Shown in pieces: positions 13,142 through 22,196 of a stretch of DNA of 35,080 nt; within the stretch, counting starts at the first letter, position 1, and every line of letters starts with the position of its first letter. This DNA is from a virus. The translations under genes and the position numbers were made by a program. The notes below the pieces were generated by a model, which saw nothing but the letters and a program-made list of their open reading frames with translations, was not told the origin of the DNA and searched no databases. The DNA is taken from positions 1-35,080 of IMG/VR virus record IMGVR_UViG_3300008113_000708; one strand, given 5' to 3'.

Positions 13142-13809
13142 ATTAGCCACCCAAAGATCAATGAAATAAACCCAACAGCAACCAACCCACTTACCATCTC
13201 AATCTGGCGAATCTCCCTTTGTTCTTGTCTCCAACGCTGTATTCTTGCTCTACGGATCATCTCTGATCTTGCCCATTCCTGTTCTTGCTCGATTTTTGCA
13301 TACATCTTCAAGAATCTGCTGTATAAATCCTTCAATTCTGCTGGTGCATAGACCATCGCCTCTCGCACTTGCTCTAGCAACTTCTCCATCTGTAACTCAA
13401 TCAGAGTTCTTTCAATGGCCTTTTTACTACTGTTTTGCTCTGGATCGTAGACAGTTTTGGACTCTTCCTCTAATGCACGATAGTAATTGTTGATTTGTTG
13501 TTGTGTATCGAATAGCAACCCAAGGCGTTCCCCGATGTCCTTAATAAGGAGAAGTTCCATTTCCTCATAAGTTTGTTGCTTCTTGGAGGCAGTTTTCGCT
13601 TTCGCCAAAGACTTTGGGGCTTCTTCTGTTGACTTGGACTTTGGCTTTCCACTAAGTAAGCCAATGAGCCAGTTCCAGATGTTTTTGATGGCCTTGACAT
13701 CTGCAATAACCCCTTCAACAGTTTTCTTTGCCCCTTCCAGTTCCATCCTGCCCTCATGGAGCATCGCACAGCCTTGCTTGATAAAGCTAACTGCACCCTG
13801 CGCCAACAT
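13108..13809 (-). CDS. Late membrane-anchored helical protein, 233 aa (possibly 240 aa from an ATT start)
   Basis: The N-terminal part has a hydrophobic helix (NIWNWLIGLLSG, about 43-54); the middle is highly charged and helical (EQEQEWARSEMIRRARI), and the C-terminus has one transmembrane helix (VAVGFISLIFGWLMW). The ATG at 13809 has no SD. Seven codons upstream an ATT (13828-13830) sits 6 bases after GGAG (13837-13840), directly beyond the previous stop, so translation may begin there (IDPFSLLM). It lies after the internal protein genes; a virion or lysis-region role is possible. Confidence 0.7.
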   Translation of the reverse strand: MLAQGAVSFIKQGCAMLHEGRMELEGAKKTVEGVIADVKAIKNIWNWLIGLLSGKPKSKSTEEAPKSLAKAKTASKKQQTYEEMELLLIKDIGERLGLLFDTQQQINNYYRALEEESKTVYDPEQNSSKKAIERTLIELQMEKLLEQVREAMVYAPAELKDLYSRFLKMYAKIEQEQEWARSEMIRRARIQRWRQEQREIRQIEMVSGLVAVGFISLIFGWLMWQLQNLSGGF

Positions 13810-13839
13810 GAGGAGAGAGAAAGGATCAATGGGTAACTC

Positions 13840-15744
13840 CTATTGAGAACTTTCAGCCTTGTTAAGAGCCTGAGCAATCCTCGCCTTTGTCTTGTTGTTT
13901 TTCATTTGCTGATTAACTGCTCTCAATATACTAATTGCAGGAAGAGGTAATCCAGTTAATGCGCCAGTAGTAGCCGCTTCACCCATTGCCGCCAACAAAA
14001 CACCAGCCGTTCCGCTGTTGTTGACCAGAGTGCCAGGCGGGACTGTTGTTACATACTTTGCCACTTCATTCAAATCACGAACAATTTCGGCATTTTTCTT
14101 TCCAAGAATAATGTCCAATCTTCCGTTGGAATCCAATTGGTTAATGGCAGAGTTAAGTTTTGCAGTTGATACCAATGCACGGCCTTGCGAATCTGTTCCA
14201 ACTCCAGCTGTAGAAATATCTTCTAAATGCTTAACAGTTGCACCTTGTAACTCTTTAAATGCTTGTTGACCATCTTTTCCACTTGTCAACAAAACACGTT
14301 TTAGGAATGTAATCTCTTCTGGCGAGGCATTAAGAATAGACTTCTGAAATGCTTCACTTGCAACAATCTTTGGATCATCTTTGCCCTTAACTGTTGTAAG
14401 CAAGTTGGCAACAATTGCACGACCTTCATATTTTCTAGCCTGTTGCTCACGCAATTTTCTGGCTTGCTTGTAAAGTTCACCACCTAAACCTTCTGTGTTT
14501 TGGTCAATTAACTTCTTTAATTCACTACTAAATAGTCTATTAGTTGGATCAAAACCAGTTGTATCACTAATTGACCTTCTTAATAACTCACTATTTTTAA
14601 GAGTTGTTGGTAAAGCCTGAACAGACCCATCAGGTAATTGCTCTAATGCTCCAAGTTGAATGCCTTTTTGTCTTGCAACATTAAGAACTGGCGCAACAGT
14701 AGACTCTGGCAATTTATCATTTATGTATTTAGCCAAATCTTCAAGATTCAACAAAGCATCAAGTTCGCCTTGTGCTTCAGCATTCTTGTAAGCAGCTCTT
14801 GTTTTTGCTTTTGCGCCTTCCCATCCAGTTGACAATGCGTTAATAACTGAATTACCAGTTGCAGCAAGTCCGCTTCTAACTTGTTCTGCTCCTGTCAGAT
14901 CAACAATTGCATCAAAGTTTTGCAATAGTTGTAAGTTGTTTTCTTCAGCCCGTTGTCGCAAAGGCTGCCCCAACTGACCTTTCATTTGCTCTTTTTCAAA
15001 TGCCAACTGTTCTGCCTCACGACTAGCCGCACCTTTTGTCAATGTAACAGGAACAGGTAATGCTTCCGCAGTTGTCATGCGTTGTAATTCTGCTGGAGTA
15101 GCCATAGCACCGCCACTCGCTCTGCCAGTTGTTCCTGCTGGTGCTGGAGTCTCAACGCCAAAAACATCACGCACCATTTGAGTTCCTCTTTGCACAGGAA
15201 TCATCGCCATTTCTTGAGCCGCAGTAGCACCCCTTCTGATGTTTGCCTCCACAAATGGAGCCGCTTGTCTAGTTGCTTGAGTAAGCATTGATGGCGCACC
15301 AATAACTGGAATAATTGGCGGGACTACATCGCCAATAAACCTACCAACTGCCTGAGTTTGTTCTTGACCAGCCTCAGTCCTTGGAGCATAAGTAAATTGT
15401 TGCGCGCCTTGAGCTATGGCTTGCTCAAGACCCCTAGTTGCCTGCGGATCACGAATCTTGCCTTCTCTAGCCTGTTGAGCCGCATAACCAATGCCGCCTC
15501 GTAAACCGCCAACAGTACCGCCAAATAGACCAGTAGTTATAGCCAAACCAGTTTCACCAGCACCAATCAACTTCTCAACAATGCCAACCTCTTTAGGCTT
15601 TGGCGCAAGTTGAGCAGTTGTTGTTGCTAAATTTTCACTTTGTTTTTTAACCTCATAGGCTTTTGCAACAGTTTCAAACTCAGGAGTTCCTTGCAAATCC
15701 TTGTTTTGAACTATCCAAGTTGCGTATTCTTGTGCTGTTGCCAT
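13840..15744 (-). CDS. Large internal virion/ejection-type protein, 634 aa
   Basis: The N-terminal ~30 residues (ATAQEYATWIVQNKDLQGTP) form a short module I recall from structural proteins of related podoviruses. A glycine/alanine-rich hydrophobic stretch (GLAITTGLFGGTVGGLRGG, about 65-84) could interact with membranes, and the rest is helical. Position among the other Q/A/G-rich late proteins, downstream of the tail genes, suits a protein carried in the capsid and ejected with DNA. Starts as TAATG overlap with the preceding gene. Exact function not identifiable. Confidence 0.65.
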   Translation of the reverse strand: MATAQEYATWIVQNKDLQGTPEFETVAKAYEVKKQSENLATTTAQLAPKPKEVGIVEKLIGAGETGLAITTGLFGGTVGGLRGGIGYAAQQAREGKIRDPQATRGLEQAIAQGAQQFTYAPRTEAGQEQTQAVGRFIGDVVPPIIPVIGAPSMLTQATRQAAPFVEANIRRGATAAQEMAMIPVQRGTQMVRDVFGVETPAPAGTTGRASGGAMATPAELQRMTTAEALPVPVTLTKGAASREAEQLAFEKEQMKGQLGQPLRQRAEENNLQLLQNFDAIVDLTGAEQVRSGLAATGNSVINALSTGWEGAKAKTRAAYKNAEAQGELDALLNLEDLAKYINDKLPESTVAPVLNVARQKGIQLGALEQLPDGSVQALPTTLKNSELLRRSISDTTGFDPTNRLFSSELKKLIDQNTEGLGGELYKQARKLREQQARKYEGRAIVANLLTTVKGKDDPKIVASEAFQKSILNASPEEITFLKRVLLTSGKDGQQAFKELQGATVKHLEDISTAGVGTDSQGRALVSTAKLNSAINQLDSNGRLDIILGKKNAEIVRDLNEVAKYVTTVPPGTLVNNSGTAGVLLAAMGEAATTGALTGLPLPAISILRAVNQQMKNNKTKARIAQALNKAESSQ

Positions 15745-17234
15745 TATCTTCCTCCACGAGGTCTAGCCAAAATTTGATCTGCTTGATTCAAAATGTTTGT
15801 TCCAGTTGATGGCCGCTCTCCTGTTGTTGGAATTTGGCTTACTAGACTTTGCACTCTTTCTCTCTCGCCAACGCCAGAATATCTTGAATTAACATCTTTA
15901 GCAATGCGGTTTGAGAAGTCAACAAAAGTCTCACCTTGTTTCGCCGTGTAATCGCCAGCCACAAATGTCTTGTTGGCTCTTGTAAGAACACCATTGTTTT
16001 GAGTAACCCAATCAGTTTTTGCATTAGCAACTGCTGCATCGATCTCTTGGAGTTTTGCCATACCACGCAAGAAGCTGGCAAGAGTTCTGGCATCTGCTGT
16101 CTCAGTTGGGAAGCCACTCAATGCAAGTGAAATGTCCTGACGCAAATCGTAAGTTCCGTTTTGGAATCCACCAACCTTTGTTAAGTAAGAGTTAAATGTT
16201 GATAATCCACCATATCCACCACCAGAAGACTCAATCCTAGATGCCAAATCATTAAACTGGTTAGCCGCTTGTTTTGATGTTGCAGCAACAACTGCGCTGT
16301 CGTTGATAATTTTTCTAGTTGATTCTGGAATGTCAGTATTGAGTTTATTGATCTGAGCCAACTTTTCCAAAATAGCGACTTGTGTAGTTTGTGTATCCAA
16401 ACCAAGTTTGGCACCACGAACACCAATTTCGCTATTGATATTTTTAATCTCAGCAACTGTTTTAGCGTAGCCAATGGCTTTTACTTTATCTTCCCAATTT
16501 GCATCAATTGCCGCTTTTTGTGCATCAGCAGATTCTTTGATTAATTTTGCTTTTTGTGATTCAGGAGCATATCTAGCCTCAACAATTTTGATATTTGCTT
16601 CTGCCTGCGCTTTATCTGCCTCACTACCAGATTTTTGCGCCTTGTAGAAACCTTCAAGAACTGCTTGTCCTTCTGGTGTAACACTTAATTGCTCAACAAC
16701 TCTTTGGTTAATCATTGTTGGAGTTGCTTCTTTCTTTGTTGCTGGTTGCAAATAAGAAGTGTCAGCAGCCTCATCAACAATAACCTTTTCAGGTGTTACT
16801 TGTTCTGGAGTGCCTTGCACTAATATGCTTGGCAACAAACCTTGAGCCTGTTGCATTCTTTGCTGAGATTGCAAAACTGCTTGTCGCTTCATTGCGTCAT
16901 CACGAACAGCCAACAACTTAAATGCCAACTCAGGTATTCCTGCTTGTTGCGCTCTTTCAATACCACTAGCAATTGATTGTGGATTAGTTATATCTAATCC
17001 TTGCAATATCTGATTCTGTGCAGAAATCTTCCGCAACATTGGGTCTTCAGCACCCAATGCGCCACCGATAGCACTCCCTAACTGTCTACCACCATAGATA
17101 AGGCTAGTACGAGCAGATGCAAAAGGATCGAGTTGAGCCAATTGCGCTGATTGTGCTAATGCCTGTTGATTTTGTTCTGCTTGGTATGCTTCAGGAGTTA
17201 TTCCAAACAAACCGCTCATTATTGATTCTGCCAT
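15744..17234 (-). CDS. Internal virion-type protein, 496 aa
   Basis: I choose the ATG at 17234, preceded by AAGGAG with good spacing; the longer frame from 17258 overlaps the upstream gene. The product is Gln/Ala-rich and predicted mostly helical (QNQQALAQSAQLAQLD), with no enzyme motif. It lies between two similar Q/A-rich genes in a three-gene set reminiscent of the P22 gp7/gp20/gp16 or T7 gp14-16 ejection proteins by position, not by recognisable sequence. Confidence 0.65.
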   Translation of the reverse strand: MAESIMSGLFGITPEAYQAEQNQQALAQSAQLAQLDPFASARTSLIYGGRQLGSAIGGALGAEDPMLRKISAQNQILQGLDITNPQSIASGIERAQQAGIPELAFKLLAVRDDAMKRQAVLQSQQRMQQAQGLLPSILVQGTPEQVTPEKVIVDEAADTSYLQPATKKEATPTMINQRVVEQLSVTPEGQAVLEGFYKAQKSGSEADKAQAEANIKIVEARYAPESQKAKLIKESADAQKAAIDANWEDKVKAIGYAKTVAEIKNINSEIGVRGAKLGLDTQTTQVAILEKLAQINKLNTDIPESTRKIINDSAVVAATSKQAANQFNDLASRIESSGGGYGGLSTFNSYLTKVGGFQNGTYDLRQDISLALSGFPTETADARTLASFLRGMAKLQEIDAAVANAKTDWVTQNNGVLTRANKTFVAGDYTAKQGETFVDFSNRIAKDVNSRYSGVGERERVQSLVSQIPTTGERPSTGTNILNQADQILARPRGGR

Positions 17235-17245
17235 TTGATTACTCC

Positions 17246-18319
17246 TTAAATGCCCCACTCAACGGATGTTGGAACTGTTCCTTGTCCGCCATAACCATAC
17301 ACATTTTCTGCGCCATATTGATTCATTTGTTGTTGAGCATTTACATATGGCTGTCTGTATTGCGTAATTGCTTGTCCTAAATACGGGTTAGTTCCCACAC
17401 CTTGTAAAACATTAGCCAATGGGTTGTAAGCATTAGCGGCTTGTGCAGTCTGTGCGGCACTTAATCCACCTCGTAGTAACGATTGACCAACATTAGCACC
17501 AGCGTTAGCGGTGCGACCACCCAATTCACTACCAATTTGAAGTCCTTGTTGTCCCATTTGCTCAATAGTTCCACCCAAGCCAAGGGAAGTTTGGAATGGT
17601 GACAATGCGCCAACTTGACCAGCTTGATATTGACCAAGCAATTGCGATCCACTTCCCAACAATCCAGCACCAAATGCGGTTTGCCGTTGACCAGCCTCTT
17701 GTGCTTGAGCCGCAAGTTGTAAGTCTTGTTGTGCCAATGCGTTGTAATAGGCTTCCATCTCAGGATTAGCCGCACTAAGTCCCATTCCGCCGCTTGGACG
17801 CAATCCTGTTGCGCCTACTGACAAACCACCACGACCTGTATTAAACAGTTGGTTTTGTACTTGTGCATACTGTCTTTCACGGCTAGGAGCAATCAAGTTT
17901 TGTTGCTGTTCAATGTATTTCTGAGCCGCTTGTTCAGGAGTTTGAGCCAAGTACTGTTGACCAAGACTAAATAACCCACCAGCCGCACCTTGTAAAGGGG
18001 CGTACTGCTGTGGAGCCATTAAGCCCTGTTGTATTTGTTGTTGCGATAGGGCTTGTAACTGATCCTGATATTGTTGTAGTTCAGGAGATACTGTGTAACC
18101 AGCACTTGTTAATTGGCCAGTCGGATCAAACCCAAACTGAGATGAGCCAAAACGAGTTGTTGTCCCAATAGGGCGAAAACGAGCCGCATCAGCTGCTATT
18201 CGTGCCGCTTCTAGTTGTGCTTGTGCAGAGGTGTTAGCCGCACTTTTGGCGGCATCACCCGCCATCACGCCACCAACTATGTTTGCACCACCTAAAACTA
18301 ACGCCGCTGAGAATGGCAT
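17246..18319 (-). CDS. Gly/Gln/Ala-rich internal virion-type protein, 357 aa
   Basis: An N-terminal hydrophobic stretch (ALVLGGANIVGGVMAG) is followed by long Gln- and Ala-rich helical regions and a Tyr/Gly-rich tail. These features resemble small DNA-ejection proteins of podoviruses that assemble in the membrane. GGAG sits just before the ATG. No catalytic motif is visible. Assignment rests on composition and its place as first of three similar genes. Confidence 0.65.
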   Translation of the reverse strand: MPFSAALVLGGANIVGGVMAGDAAKSAANTSAQAQLEAARIAADAARFRPIGTTTRFGSSQFGFDPTGQLTSAGYTVSPELQQYQDQLQALSQQQIQQGLMAPQQYAPLQGAAGGLFSLGQQYLAQTPEQAAQKYIEQQQNLIAPSRERQYAQVQNQLFNTGRGGLSVGATGLRPSGGMGLSAANPEMEAYYNALAQQDLQLAAQAQEAGQRQTAFGAGLLGSGSQLLGQYQAGQVGALSPFQTSLGLGGTIEQMGQQGLQIGSELGGRTANAGANVGQSLLRGGLSAAQTAQAANAYNPLANVLQGVGTNPYLGQAITQYRQPYVNAQQQMNQYGAENVYGYGGQGTVPTSVEWGI

Positions 18320-18320
18320 A

Positions 18321-18749
18321 TTAAATCTCCTTTGCTACCGCTACATGAGTAGCATTAAAACCGAGTTTCTCGTAAAACATTTCTAAAGACTCTTTCAAGT
18401 TATAACTCGTAATAAGTCTTTTACAACCATTGTTCTTTGCAGTTTCTTCAACAAGATCAAACATTTGCTTTCCTATCCCATTTCCTCTGCATGATGGAGT
18501 CAAAAAGAACATATCTATCTGACACCATGTTTCATCGTAATAGGGGCTTTTGAAGAACCCATAAAACGCATACCCAATTGTCTTTCCTTCATCCTTGGCT
18601 ATTGCAACACGCAACTTACCAAGATACTCCTTGTTGAACATTGGCTTTTTATTCTTGAAATACTCCCAATGCTCCAACGCAATCTCGTCAAAGTTTTCAA
18701 TGTCATCCAATGTTCCATCAATGACTTGTATAACTTCTTCTGCAATCAT
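18321..18749 (-). CDS. GNAT-family N-acetyltransferase
   Basis: Motif A of the acetyl-CoA-binding fold is clear at about residues 80-95 (MFFLTPSCRGNGIGKQ, the RGxGIGxQ loop) and a C-terminal FYEKLGF segment (motif B) is present. I take the ATG at 18749, which forms an ATGA overlap with the tail gene stop, giving 142 aa; a start at 18764 is less likely. Acetyltransferases are often found in phage structural clusters, where they may modify virion or host proteins. The substrate is unknown. Confidence 0.85.
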   Translation of the reverse strand: MIAEEVIQVIDGTLDDIENFDEIALEHWEYFKNKKPMFNKEYLGKLRVAIAKDEGKTIGYAFYGFFKSPYYDETWCQIDMFFLTPSCRGNGIGKQMFDLVEETAKNNGCKRLITSYNLKESLEMFYEKLGFNATHVAVAKEI

Positions 18750-19450
18750 GCTGTGCGTTTCCACATATAAACAGTTATGTACGGCTGATAGTTAGCATTT
18801 GTGCCACTAGAGCCAGCAGATGCAACTGTTGTTGTAGATGAAATACTAGCGGTGGCTGTTGCTGTTGTATTTGGTCTGCCAAAGTTTAGGTTATTACCGC
18901 CTGCCAATTGCTCACTACCACCATTAGAAATAAAACCACTACCAACAGTAGAGCCGTGGCTGTGACCTGAGTCCGTTGATGTTGTTGTAGCCGTGTGGGT
19001 ATGGCTTACAGTAATAGCATCTGCACTACCACCAGTTTCTTCTGCCGCATCAAACAAAGAGTTGCCAGAGTCAAAGCCAACCATGACACGCCCTGCGCCA
19101 AATGCTGTCCAAGTACCAAAACCGAGCAAAGTAGCAGGATTGGTGCTGACACTTGCATTTGTATAGACCGAGCCAACAGGGTAAAGCAAAGCAATAGCCG
19201 CCTGAACAAACGCAGTAGTTGCTATCGTAGTTGTATTGCTTCCAGAACTCTGAGTAACCGCAATCGTGCCTGTTGGCAATGTAGGCGTACCAGTAAAGGT
19301 AGGAGATGCTAAATCTGCCTTGGTTGCAACAGCTGTAGCAATGTTGTTGAACTCTGTATCAATCTCAGTACCCTTGACAATCTTTAAAGGATTGCCAGAA
19401 GATAGGTTATCTTTGGTAGCAAAGTTCGTGCTTTTTGTGTAATCAGACAA
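18746..19450 (-). CDS. Tail fibre/collar-like protein with His-rich receptor-type tip, 234 aa
   Basis: The N-terminus (FATKDNLSSGNPLKIVKGTEI) resembles a virion-attachment segment common in phage tail proteins. A middle ALLYPVGSVYTN and FGTWTAFGAGRV region matches tail-collar-type domains. It is followed by SHTHTATTTSTDSGHSHG, the HxH repeats of fibre tips that bind metal ions in trimers. The C-terminus (NYQPYITVYMWKRTA) is the usual ending of such domains. Probably a trimeric adhesin or tail tip. Confidence 0.75.
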   Translation of the reverse strand: MSDYTKSTNFATKDNLSSGNPLKIVKGTEIDTEFNNIATAVATKADLASPTFTGTPTLPTGTIAVTQSSGSNTTTIATTAFVQAAIALLYPVGSVYTNASVSTNPATLLGFGTWTAFGAGRVMVGFDSGNSLFDAAEETGGSADAITVSHTHTATTTSTDSGHSHGSTVGSGFISNGGSEQLAGGNNLNFGRPNTTATATASISSTTTVASAGSSGTNANYQPYITVYMWKRTA

Positions 19451-19461
19451 GATAATCTCCT

Positions 19462-20394
19462 TTAACTTACTTTGCCACGCTTGGCTTGAATCTCAATTTT
19501 CTGTATAGACAAGGCTGTACCATTGATGTCAGCCTCATACCCTGTTTGTACAACCTTACCCGCACCAGACGCAGAAACATTCAATGTCTGCAAAGCAACA
19601 CCATCAGAGTAATACGCAACAGTAGTCGCATTTGCACCATACTCAGCAATGCCATAGTAGTAAACATCTTGCTCTGGAATACTTGCGTTGTCTGACAAAT
19701 AGTTGGTCTTAAAGTCAAAGCCCCACTTAAATGTCACATCTTGGTTTGTTCCACCAATCACCACAATCGACAACTTCTTCAAAATAGAAGTTACATTCTG
19801 ATCACCAAGGTCTGCATGGTTTGTGTAGTACAAAAAGCGATACGCTTCGTTGTAATCTTGGTAAGTGTTATATAAGCCGATATAACCATTCTGTCCAACC
19901 AACAAACTACCATCTCTCTTAGATAAAAAAGATTTTGGCGTGATAGAGTCCCAAGTCGTAACCCTCGCCGCACCATCTGGCAAGAAAGCCTTTGTATCAA
20001 AACACCATGTAGTGTCAATGCTTGGGGTTACCAACAAGTAAAACGCTTGTCTCTCAGAGTAAACAGACTTAATGTTGGCTAACGTCTCACCCGCCACAGT
20101 TCCCATCAAGTCATTACGTATATTCTTAGATAAGTCCCTCTCAGGCGCAGACTTCTCTTGGATTGTTCTCATCAACGATCTGACACCAGAGTTAGACAAG
20201 AACAACACATCTGTACTCGTTGTTTGAATACTGTCTCTAGCAATACAACCTATGCCCTCAATTGTGTCGCTCAAGGTCATTGTGGATGGAGTGGTTGCAT
20301 TGGCATAAACCAAGATTTGACGCTTACCAAAGATAAACAAGAATCCATTGTGTGCCGCCAAACCCGTAATCTCATCTGAGCCGTTAGGCCACAC
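19462..20394 (-). CDS. Tail stabilisation-type protein, C-terminal part (frame-broken)
   Basis: This frame continues the protein started at 20921 in a different register. It is open upstream of its nominal GTG start, to about 20460, and that extension reads HIWATGTAGSLDVSRVWPNG, which matches the expected continuation of the tail protein. Strand-rich segments (NGFLFIFGKRQILVYAN) and the C-terminal IEIQAKRGKVS agree with a beta-propeller or beta-rich tail component. It lacks its own SD, so is unlikely to be made separately. Confidence 0.75.
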   Translation of the reverse strand: MWPNGSDEITGLAAHNGFLFIFGKRQILVYANATTPSTMTLSDTIEGIGCIARDSIQTTSTDVLFLSNSGVRSLMRTIQEKSAPERDLSKNIRNDLMGTVAGETLANIKSVYSERQAFYLLVTPSIDTTWCFDTKAFLPDGAARVTTWDSITPKSFLSKRDGSLLVGQNGYIGLYNTYQDYNEAYRFLYYTNHADLGDQNVTSILKKLSIVVIGGTNQDVTFKWGFDFKTNYLSDNASIPEQDVYYYGIAEYGANATTVAYYSDGVALQTLNVSASGAGKVVQTGYEADINGTALSIQKIEIQAKRGKVS

Positions 20395-20405
20395 CCTAGA
20401 GACAT

Positions 20406-20921
20406 CTAGACTACCAGCAGTACCAGTAGCCCAAATATGCCCCGCAGTACATAACCACTTTTCTCAGACACACGCCTATAAGTAGTAGTACTCACAGCGG
20501 GGTCGTATATCAATGGGTTATACCCAGATTGGAAAAAGTATGTGATTTGATTTAAGGATACACATTGCCAGTTGCTTGCCGTGATGGTAGGAGCAGACCC
20601 CCCTCCCCCATAGGTCAATTCTGTAACAACATTGGATGCACCTAGTTTGAATAACTTGTTGTTGCCAGCGAACAGCACAGTTAAAGAGCCATCTGCTTGG
20701 ATTAACTCATGTATTACCTTGACATCATTAGCACCTAAATTGCCACTAGATGCGTTGACCCTAGACCACCCTTGACGTGAACCGATGCGTCCGTATTGGT
20801 CAATGATGCAATTGGTGGCAACAAGCGCAAAACCTTGATTCAAGTCCAAAGGCGAATCTTGGGTGTTCAGCCCGTAGAAGCCTGGCGCTGAGATGCTAGA
20901 GGTTTGTATTGCTTGGCTCAT
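20406..20921 (-). CDS. Tail stabilisation-type protein, N-terminal part (frame-broken)
   Basis: The frame begins SQAIQTSSISAPGFYGLNTQ and continues through FALVATNCIIDQYGRIGSRQG, a signature I associate with podovirus tail stabilisation/tail tube-type proteins. After SEKSGYV the reading frame diverges (LRGIFGLLVLLVV then stop), while the true continuation appears in another frame at about 20438. Homologues as I remember them have roughly 30-45 more residues here, so a frame-shifting internal deletion is likely. The start overlaps the upstream tail adaptor gene. Confidence 0.78.
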   Translation of the reverse strand: MSQAIQTSSISAPGFYGLNTQDSPLDLNQGFALVATNCIIDQYGRIGSRQGWSRVNASSGNLGANDVKVIHELIQADGSLTVLFAGNNKLFKLGASNVVTELTYGGGGSAPTITASNWQCVSLNQITYFFQSGYNPLIYDPAVSTTTYRRVSEKSGYVLRGIFGLLVLLVV

Positions 20922-21565
20922 ATTGCCACAAACTCCCCTGTCTCAGGATAACGAGTACCCTCAAGAGCAATATAGTCTGACAGCATTGATCTGTATAGCC
21001 CATAAGCCTCTGAAGAGGTTAGTCCACCATCTTCACCACGCTCAACCAATGCACGGGCATAGGCATTTTGTGCCACCAAAACATCAGGCACTTTCACCAC
21101 AGTACCATCCGCAGACAAAGTGGCTTGTGGGACAACCAAGGAAAACTTGATTGTGTATACACCATTAGGGATTGGGAACAGGGTGACTTTAGTATCGTAA
21201 GAGCCATCCACGCCATCAAAGGCAAACTCTGTTGGAATTGCGTTCACCAATGGGAGAAAGTTTTGCTTGCGATTCATGTCCACAAAGTTAATGTTTGTGA
21301 GACTTATGTTGCTTGTTGTGTTGATAACATCTTGCACTTGGAACTTTTGGCCAGCCCCCGTAAGGGAGTAGGAAGCAGTACTAGCTGCCGTGGTTACTGT
21401 GATGGTTTGACCCAAGATATTCCAACCAAATGCATCTTCTACTTGACGCTTGGCATCATTGACAAACTTGCCAATCAGAGTGGAATAGGAGGTTTCTGCG
21501 TTAGTAGAGACTGTTGTCTCACGCAACCGAACCAAGACATCGTTAATCAGTTCTAAGTAGGTCAT
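20918..21565 (-). CDS. Tail adaptor / head-tail connector protein, 215 aa
   Basis: The N-terminus (MTYLELINDVLVRLRE) and residues such as FVNDAKRQVEDAFGWNIL are typical of gp4/gp11-like adaptors that sit between portal and tail. The second half (NAYARALVERGEDGG) is helical as in that family. Length agrees with family. It overlaps genes on both sides by 4 bases, in the order expected for head completion followed by tail stabilisation protein. Confidence 0.82.
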   Translation of the reverse strand: MTYLELINDVLVRLRETTVSTNAETSYSTLIGKFVNDAKRQVEDAFGWNILGQTITVTTAASTASYSLTGAGQKFQVQDVINTTSNISLTNINFVDMNRKQNFLPLVNAIPTEFAFDGVDGSYDTKVTLFPIPNGVYTIKFSLVVPQATLSADGTVVKVPDVLVAQNAYARALVERGEDGGLTSSEAYGLYRSMLSDYIALEGTRYPETGEFVAI

Positions 21566-21897
21566 TGTCTTGTCAATCCTATTTCTTCAAAGGTTGCTAT
21601 AAAACTGAATGTACTGCCCGACTCAGTAGTTATTTTGATTTTGTCATCTTCTTCAAGAACAATATACGCACCACCATCAAATTGAAGATAGTTTTTTGAT
21701 GTGAAAGTGTATTGAGTCAATATATCAAGAGTGCTACTAGCACTTGCGTCAAACCATTGAACAGTTATGTGTTTGGTAGAGCCGCCTGTATTGTGAATGT
21801 ACATTACAGTAAATTTGGCGTAGTAGCCCTTGGGACAGGTATAGACTGTTGTGTCTACTGCCGCTGTGGGACTAATACCAACCGATAATGCTCTCAT
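21562..21897 (-). CDS. Small beta-rich structural protein, 111 aa
   Basis: Mostly beta-strand prediction with VYTCPKGYYAKFTVMYIHN and a tight hairpin LEEDDKIKITTESG. It resembles small decoration or fibre-base proteins of phages, but no family is certain. Four-base overlaps with both neighbours place it in the head/tail completion cluster. Confidence 0.65.
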   Translation of the reverse strand: MRALSVGISPTAAVDTTVYTCPKGYYAKFTVMYIHNTGGSTKHITVQWFDASASSTLDILTQYTFTSKNYLQFDGGAYIVLEEDDKIKITTESGSTFSFIATFEEIGLTRQ

Positions 21898-22196
21898 TTT
21901 GCCTTTGCCTTATTTCGTTCGGAAATAGACTTGGCTTTTGCCTTTGCGTCAGCCTTTGAGGATGCACCCCATGCTTTAAGCGAAAGAAGCAGTCTTGTCG
22001 GTTCACCATTCTTGTACTCAGCACCAGCCATATTGCCCATACGAGCCAAGAAACTTGCTCTGCGGGGGTTATCCCCCGATTTAACTGGTGCTTTTAAATT
22101 ACCACCAGTTTCACTATTATAAGACGCTCTTCCCTTGGCATTCAAGCCGCCTTTTGGATTTTGACCAGCTTTTGTTTGCCAAGTTGGAGATTTCAT
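21894..22196 (-). CDS. Basic DUF6321-like phage protein, 100 aa
   Basis: The N-terminal SPTWQTKAGQNPKGGLNAKG and the central PRRASFLARMGNM match a small phage family I recall as DUF6321. It is strongly basic with a Lys/Ala-rich tail (ADAKAKAKSISERNKAKAK). This composition suggests nucleic acid contact. It is followed by the adaptor genes and preceded by more Lys-rich small proteins. Confidence 0.7.
   Translation of the reverse strand: MKSPTWQTKAGQNPKGGLNAKGRASYNSETGGNLKAPVKSGDNPRRASFLARMGNMAGAEYKNGEPTRLLLSLKAWGASSKADAKAKAKSISERNKAKAK

Noticed and set aside
13840-15744. Tape measure protein
   Set aside because: Long helical gene, but it follows tail adaptor and fibre genes, has no tape-measure repeats and no neighbouring tail tube genes; internal virion protein fits better.
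19462-20921. Programmed ribosomal frameshift joining the two tail gene parts
   Set aside because: No slippery heptamer at the break, and coding sequence appears to be missing rather than merely out of frame.
21068-21556. 162-aa plus-strand ORF opposite the tail adaptor gene
   Set aside because: Antisense to a well-supported coding gene, Cys/His-rich nonsense composition, no SD and no neighbours on that strand.
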